Shown: positions 59,118 to 64,000 of the stretch, one piece after another
Layout: each line of letters opens with the position of its first letter
Position numbering within the stretch: the stretch's first letter is position 1
From: Capitella teleta
Lineage: Eukaryota > Annelida > Polychaeta > Capitellidae
Assembly (NCBI GenBank): GCA_000328365.1
Contig: KB298780.1
Location: 187,743 to 251,742, forward strand
Length of the DNA stretch: 64,000 nucleotides
Reading direction: 5' to 3'
Program-made: the position numbers and the translations under genes
The notes under the pieces: generated by a model
Seen by the model: the letters and a program-made list of their open reading frames with translations, nothing else
Told to the model about the DNA's origin: nothing
Database searches by the model: none

Positions 59118-59790
59118 TGACGAACTTTGTCCGCTACAATGTTTTGTTCTTCACAATCCTTAGGATGACGAGGGGGTAGGCCCTGTCTGTTGCAATCGAG
59201 AAATTAAATTTAAGCCACTTTTCCAAATGCGCATGCTATTCCCACGAAGAATAGGCCAGCGCTGCCATTATTTGTTGTATGACGAGGTTACATATAGCTA
59301 ATCACAATGGATCCCATGACCCCGGTTCCAACTAACAGGTCGTCAAGATGCACCACTGAACCTGATGTTCTTTCACCCTTCAGGACAGCTCTTTCTCTGG
59401 TGGAGGAGAGTATGACATCGACAGGCGCTGTTTAATCATTCACCAATGCTAGTCCTGTGTATGACATTGCATTCAGTTGCACCGCGGTCTGGATGCTCAT
59501 CGTGACGCAAACTTTGTACGTATTACGTGCCATATGGACGTCACATGCAGCTTGCTTGCATGAGGGATCATACACTCAGTCGAAGAGGTTGGTGTGTTCA
59601 TCATACTTGTCGCCATGACGCCAGGAGAATGCATGGAGGTGACGCAATCTACCAGCACTGTTTGACGATAGAAGTGCTGGGTAAACATCGTAATAGTTAG
59701 TACAAGGCAGCGGCCAAAGCAAGAATTGCGCTTGTATGCAAAGGGTCGTTGAATGATCCAAGTTGCACTATATAGAATACCTACACACAT
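59118..59790 (-). pseudogene. Unrecognised coding-like fragments
   Basis: Three short minus-strand segments look protein-like: RLRHLHAFSWRHGDKYDEH within 59576-59650; a stretch ending SVVHLDDLLVGTG near 59310-59430; and a C-terminal piece RQGLPPRHPKDCEEQN followed by stop at about 59118. They are in different frames and I cannot join them with convincing splice sites. They may be a decayed gene or mobile element. No family is recognised. Confidence 0.2.
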
Positions 59791-60982
59791 ACGTTATATT
59801 AAATAGACAGTATCTTTGCTTATACTAGTGAACTAAGTACACGCATATACAGCTGATCGTTGATATCGTTAGCACGCCAGAGAGCTTAAATTTGACCACA
59901 GAATGATATTAGAACCATGAAGACACCCCACACGCCCACAGCGACGCTATCCCTCAATAAGACGCCGATGACGCTTTCAGTCTAAGACGCTTCAGCCTCC
60001 AGGTGCATGCAAGCCATTGCCTCATCAGGATTTACGCTCGTGCCGTCTACACCTCCATCAGTGTTTATCGTAGGAAGGCGTGGTTGAGAGAGGTCTGCGC
60101 ATCCATCACACGCGCTTGCATTGTGCATGTTGATCAACGCGGTGTGTATACGTACGCAGGCAGCTGTAGATGAACGACGACTCCTGCCTCCTCGTGCATC
60201 GCAGCCCTGTCCATTTCACCTCGTCCACTTTGCATTGCTCAACGTCAGCTCAATCTCATCGGCTGCATCCCTGACCTTCGGCGGGGGGTCATCTCGAGAC
60301 GTCCAGCAGCTGCATCTCCGCATTGCATCACGGATCCAAAGCGGGATCCAATTACAACACGTGAGATTCTAGATCCAGAAGATCGTAGATAACAAATACA
60401 AAGCTTAAGACAAATAGATCCAGAACGCAGACTACGGGATAGCGTCTGCACGGGAATGCACAATCATGAACCGAGATCCGCGTGCCTAGATATTCAGACG
60501 AAAATTGCGCGATCGGCTGGCCAAGGGTCAAGCACATCGAGATACAAATCTGCGCCATCTTGGGTGATCAACAAGAAGCATCCGAACCCAGAGGGACACT
60601 GCTTATAATCAGATTGTGCAAGTTGGAGAAAGCAATTGAGCAAAACGAAGGAAAGGCAGCCGCACTGTCGACCGACACGCCCTTCCGCTCAACGCACAAC
60701 AACCCTCGCTCATCACCCGCCACTGATGGACACCCAAGGTTAGAGGTCAGCGGCGTCTGCTGCAGCAGTCAAGTGCAGCATTGCACAAAGAACGAAGGCA
60801 CATATTACGCAATACTGTCCTGTATGATAGAACGTTTTGAAGGTTGTATAATAGAACGTTTAGTGCATAGTATCCATGAACATAATTATAGGCGATATAT
60901 TTGTAGCCAATGGCAATAATGTGTGAATATATTGAGTGACATTAGCTTCACATTAACATCGGTAAATCAATCAAGTATAGGT

Positions 60983-61362
60983 CTTGTAATGCTTGATAGA
61001 ATCATTATTAAATTCTTACTAATAAACAATGGTTGGGTATCAATGGTTGTGGCGTCTCTAGTGTCTGGCACAATTAAGAGGATGACTCCTCCTCCCGTTT
61101 TATGGTCGGTAGAATCCCAATCGAACTTCAACTTGCAGGTAAGTCTCGTTTAATATTAAGATTTTCCGTCTTCTAGATGGATCTACGCCTGCGCAAACAA
61201 CATAATAGTGCTATTCCTCCAGTTTCAGTTCTATTTAACTGCTCAGTTCCAGGGTGCATGGTGATCACAGTGATCCTGTTGCAAAAAAGTCACTTAACAA
61301 TAGAGATCAATATGTCAATGACCCTGTTTCCATTTACTCAGCCCATAATAACAATTTTGTGA
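60983..61362. other. Segment open on both strands with plus-strand splice signals
   Basis: On the plus strand, an ORF ends at a perfect CAG|GTAAGT donor (61139). After 38 nt comes TCTTCTAG|ATGGATC (61177), open to TGA at about 61362. On the minus strand the same DNA encodes FDWDSTDHKTGGG and VILLIVPDTRDATTID. Which strand, if either, is real cannot be decided here. No family is recognised. Confidence 0.25.
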
Positions 61363-62065
61363 TAATTAAGCCCATCTTCCGGCATCCAAAGGTCCCAATC
61401 CCTGTAATATACATAGGCCTAATGTAATTCCTGAAGACAATTTTGGAGAAAGGATAACCATCGAAAATATATAATTTGGCTACATGTATCGAATGAATTC
61501 CAAGTATTTTGGGAGATTTATTTTCAAGATAACCCTGAGTCTACCTTGACGACCATGTCGACTTCAATCTAATTTTGCATTTGAATCAAGAATTGAACTG
61601 ATTAATGTTTGAGTTTATAATAAAACTCTATAAATCAGTCCATTTCACAATACAATTTCAGAGAATTTAATTAAGGAAAGTAGGCGTAGATTTTAATGTT
61701 CAAATGATTGGATTTTACGCATGATACGTAGGCCACCATGCACAACAATGGTATGCAATTACAGTTGATTATAACAGATCAATACAGGTACACATAGTTA
61801 TGAGAGAGCTTTTTTATTTGAAATGTTATGCACACATGTTTAATGGGAAATACATGTACAGTAGGCTTATACATATTAATTAAATGTGTACAACTGTTTA
61901 CGGTCCCGGGACGCGGAATGCCATTGGATAGCTAAGGCAAGCCGGGGATCAAATAACGCTGACCCCCGAAGGCCTAAAAAAACACACACAGGTAATTGGA
62001 TTGATCTTCAGGTTGCATGCAACAACAGAATGCAGATGTATTGCTCGGTTGAAGCATTGGGTCAT

Positions 62066-62416
62066 TTACTCCGTGGTATATGCCATGCCTACGGTCCAAC
62101 GATGCCCTGGGAAATCTGGGTACAACATAAGATTTCGTTTCGCTGCAGCAGGGGGACATTTGAGCCATATGTTCGCCCGAGAAAAAAAAAACCCAGATCC
62201 AACTAGAAATATGCCAAGAGCGCAGTTTTGCAGAGCAGCGTTGACGCACCGACGACACTGATGCCAATTTAACGCCGCCTTCTTCTTCTCAGCGGTGCCT
62301 AGTTTTCTCTCAGCCTGAAGACCCGTTCCGACGAGAGATGCGCACGCGTTGGGGCGAGATCTATCCGTCAATTTGCGGAGAATCAGAAAGGACAGATCGA
62401 GCAGCTTGGCGGCCAT
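62066..62416 (-). CDS. Possible gene start on the minus strand, unrecognised
   Basis: An ATG at 62416 in a CCAAGATGGCCGCC context opens a 116-residue frame starting MAAKLLDLSFLILRKL. A basic segment with EKKKAALNWHQ follows. The N-terminus is amphipathic and could be a mitochondrial presequence. The second half looks less protein-like, so the first exon may end near 62260. Downstream exons were not found. Confidence 0.25.
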   Translation of the reverse strand: MAAKLLDLSFLILRKLTDRSRPNACASLVGTGLQAERKLGTAEKKKAALNWHQCRRCVNAALQNCALGIFLVGSGFFFSRANIWLKCPPAAAKRNLMLYPDFPGHRWTVGMAYTTE

Positions 62417-62989
62417 CTTGGCTGATTTACGCCTGACCCGTGTGATGACATCCAGTCGTCAAAGGCGGTTAATGCGATTGGATACGACCACAGTTGCATG
62501 GCGAATGTATACAAGTATGAGAAGAACGTGCTTACGAGAAGGAGAATTAGACGGCTTCAAATTATATTTCTGATGCCCCAAAATAATATCTCAAATATTT
62601 CCATCATTTTCACATCAGCACACATACAGCACGACAAATTAACCAGATCACATACACGTGCATTTCTTAGAAGCGGAGTTCTATCCGCATATGTTTCAAT
62701 TTAATTCCAGACCATTGATGTATCATATTTCTGGCATGCGGAATCCATTGCCATATGGTCCGTGTCTTGGCTTCGTATTTACACTGGCAACAACGTTTAA
62801 ACGTCGCCAGGCATACCATTGAGTTGGATCTACGAGTGAACAGTGTGTGTTGTGTACACTATGCGTACAGTTCGCGTACAGGCGTCGGATTAATGGTGAA
62901 AACATGAAATGTTCGTATGGGACCAGCGATGCTCCTGACAAACCCTTCTTTATGCATGTACATGCATAGCGCATTACTCAATAATTATA

Positions 62990-63110
62990 CAGTGGGGCAA
63001 AAGTAGTTTCCATGTTAAAAACATAACTTATCCTTTGGCTAAAATTGACCGATTATTAAAAATAATAACTGCAACGATTTATGCAGAAAAAAAAATCTAA
63101 TAAAAGGTCA
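62990..63110 (+). mobile_element. Terminus of a mariner-type element related to the one at 9513
   Basis: After TA (62988-62989), CAGTGGGGCAAAAGTAG is followed by CCATGTTAAAAACA. The order and wording match the inverted right end at 10637 (CAGTGTGGGCCAAAAGTAG, then CCATGTTAAAAACA). The opposite end is not found before 64000, so it is a solo end or an element running off the window. Confidence 0.65.
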
Positions 63111-63838
63111 ATTTTGAATGTAATGCGAGCGGTATGTGATCGCGAAGAGCTTTCATGTGCGGGTAATCTCATGGACTCATGAACCAGCATTATGTTGCGT
63201 GGCGCTTCAATGTAAACAATCAGTTTTGCTTTGATTTTAGTATATAGACATTAGTGTTACAACATCAACAATTTAATGTAGCATATATGTACCGCTTCAT
63301 ATGGGGTGACAGAGAATTCGACCCAGTAATTTCGGCCAACTCTCCTCAAAAATAATTGAAGTAATTAACGTGAATATGATCGAAGAAACGTTGAAAATAA
63401 GAAATGTGTTAGTTGCACGCTTCAAGCTTAGGCCTTATGCAATTTGCACTTTATGATTTATGGTAATACAGGTATTATTCACGTTAATTTGTTACACATG
63501 TGCATACATGCAAAATCATCGAATTAAATGCAAATCTATAATTTGATAAATCTAAAAGTCGGTTGAATTCCTCCCGGGTCGAAGTTATAGGATGGTCCGG
63601 ATTCGTATGCATCCCTTTATAATTATGCTGAATAAGTCAACTAATAGCATTATACGATTTATAATAGTAGCTGCACTAGTTGACACGACACAGAGCGCGT
63701 TTCTTGAAATTCCAGATTTTGGCTTTTGGACTCTGCATTCAGTGTCTGTACAATCAGTCAATGTAGCAAATCTATTTGATCAGTACATGTATAGACATGT
63801 GAGCATTCCTTAACAAAGTTACCTAGCATGTTTGCCAC

Positions 63839-63891
63839 TAGCTCCCCAAGCCGTAGCATAGCGTATACACTACCCTACCCTTGGGGAGCTA
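63839..63891. repeat. 12-bp inverted repeat hairpin
   Basis: TAGCTCCCCAAG (63839-63850) and CTTGGGGAGCTA (63880-63891) are perfect inverted complements with a 29-nt loop. Confidence 0.7.
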
Positions 63892-64000
63892 TAGTTTGTC
63901 ACGTGTCCACTCCAAAAAAAGTTGATAGTTAAAAGCATTATATATTATTGACTAAGCCTTGTACATACTAGTTAGATGTCGCAAATCCTTTGATCCATTG

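Noticed and set aside
1-64000. CRISPR arrays, operons, bacterial promoters or ribosome binding sites
   Set aside because: The window is intron-rich animal DNA. No regularly spaced direct repeats or prokaryotic gene layout is present.

Overview
This is animal (metazoan) nuclear DNA. The evidence is many-exon genes with GT-AG introns, a tRNA-derived SINE, a LINE reverse transcriptase relic, Tc1/mariner-type and pogo-like inverted-repeat elements, and two metazoan genes: ATP-citrate lyase and a polycystin-1. Intron lengths are bimodal (many of 45-60 nt beside introns of kilobases). An invertebrate, perhaps an early-branching marine one, fits this compactness and the repeat set. The sequence alone does not name the species.

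Layout. 1-2.4 kb: a minus-strand THAP-domain gene, probably P-element-transposase related, divergent from a small plus-strand ORF, then an intact SINE with a 12-bp target duplication. 3.36-8.65 kb: two matching 21-bp inverted termini flanked by TA enclose about 5.3 kb holding two spliced plus-strand gene ends of unknown function and a nested LINE fragment. 9.5-10.6 kb: a decayed mariner-like element with its own termini and a transposase N-terminal relic. 11.3-20.3 kb: a complete 28-coding-exon ATP-citrate lyase gene (1113 codons), including a 12-nt micro-exon; one intron carries a MITE and a truncated copy of the SINE. 20.3-22.7 kb: spacer between convergent genes. 22.75-57.5 kb: a minus-strand polycystin-1 gene of which I resolve about 57 exons (about 4,000 residues): PKD repeats, REJ, GAIN/GPS, PLAT, about eleven membrane segments including the channel-like C-terminal bundle, and a coiled-coil tail. 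Its 5' end is not found. 57.5-64 kb: no confident gene; several coding-like fragments and one more mariner-type terminus.

The two main genes are unrelated: a cytosolic lipogenic enzyme and a large membrane receptor/channel. The most interesting signals are in the polycystin gene. First, palindromic RFX X-box-like sites recur through its introns, twice beside perfect CRE (TGACGTCA) sites, which would fit ciliary-type regulation. Second, a Thr/Gly-rich insert inside the REJ module is built from consecutive phase 1-1 exons, and the last of these carries an in-frame TAG that exon skipping would remove. Third, the reading frame breaks just before the GPS. Exon boundaries were assigned by hand from splice sites and phase continuity.
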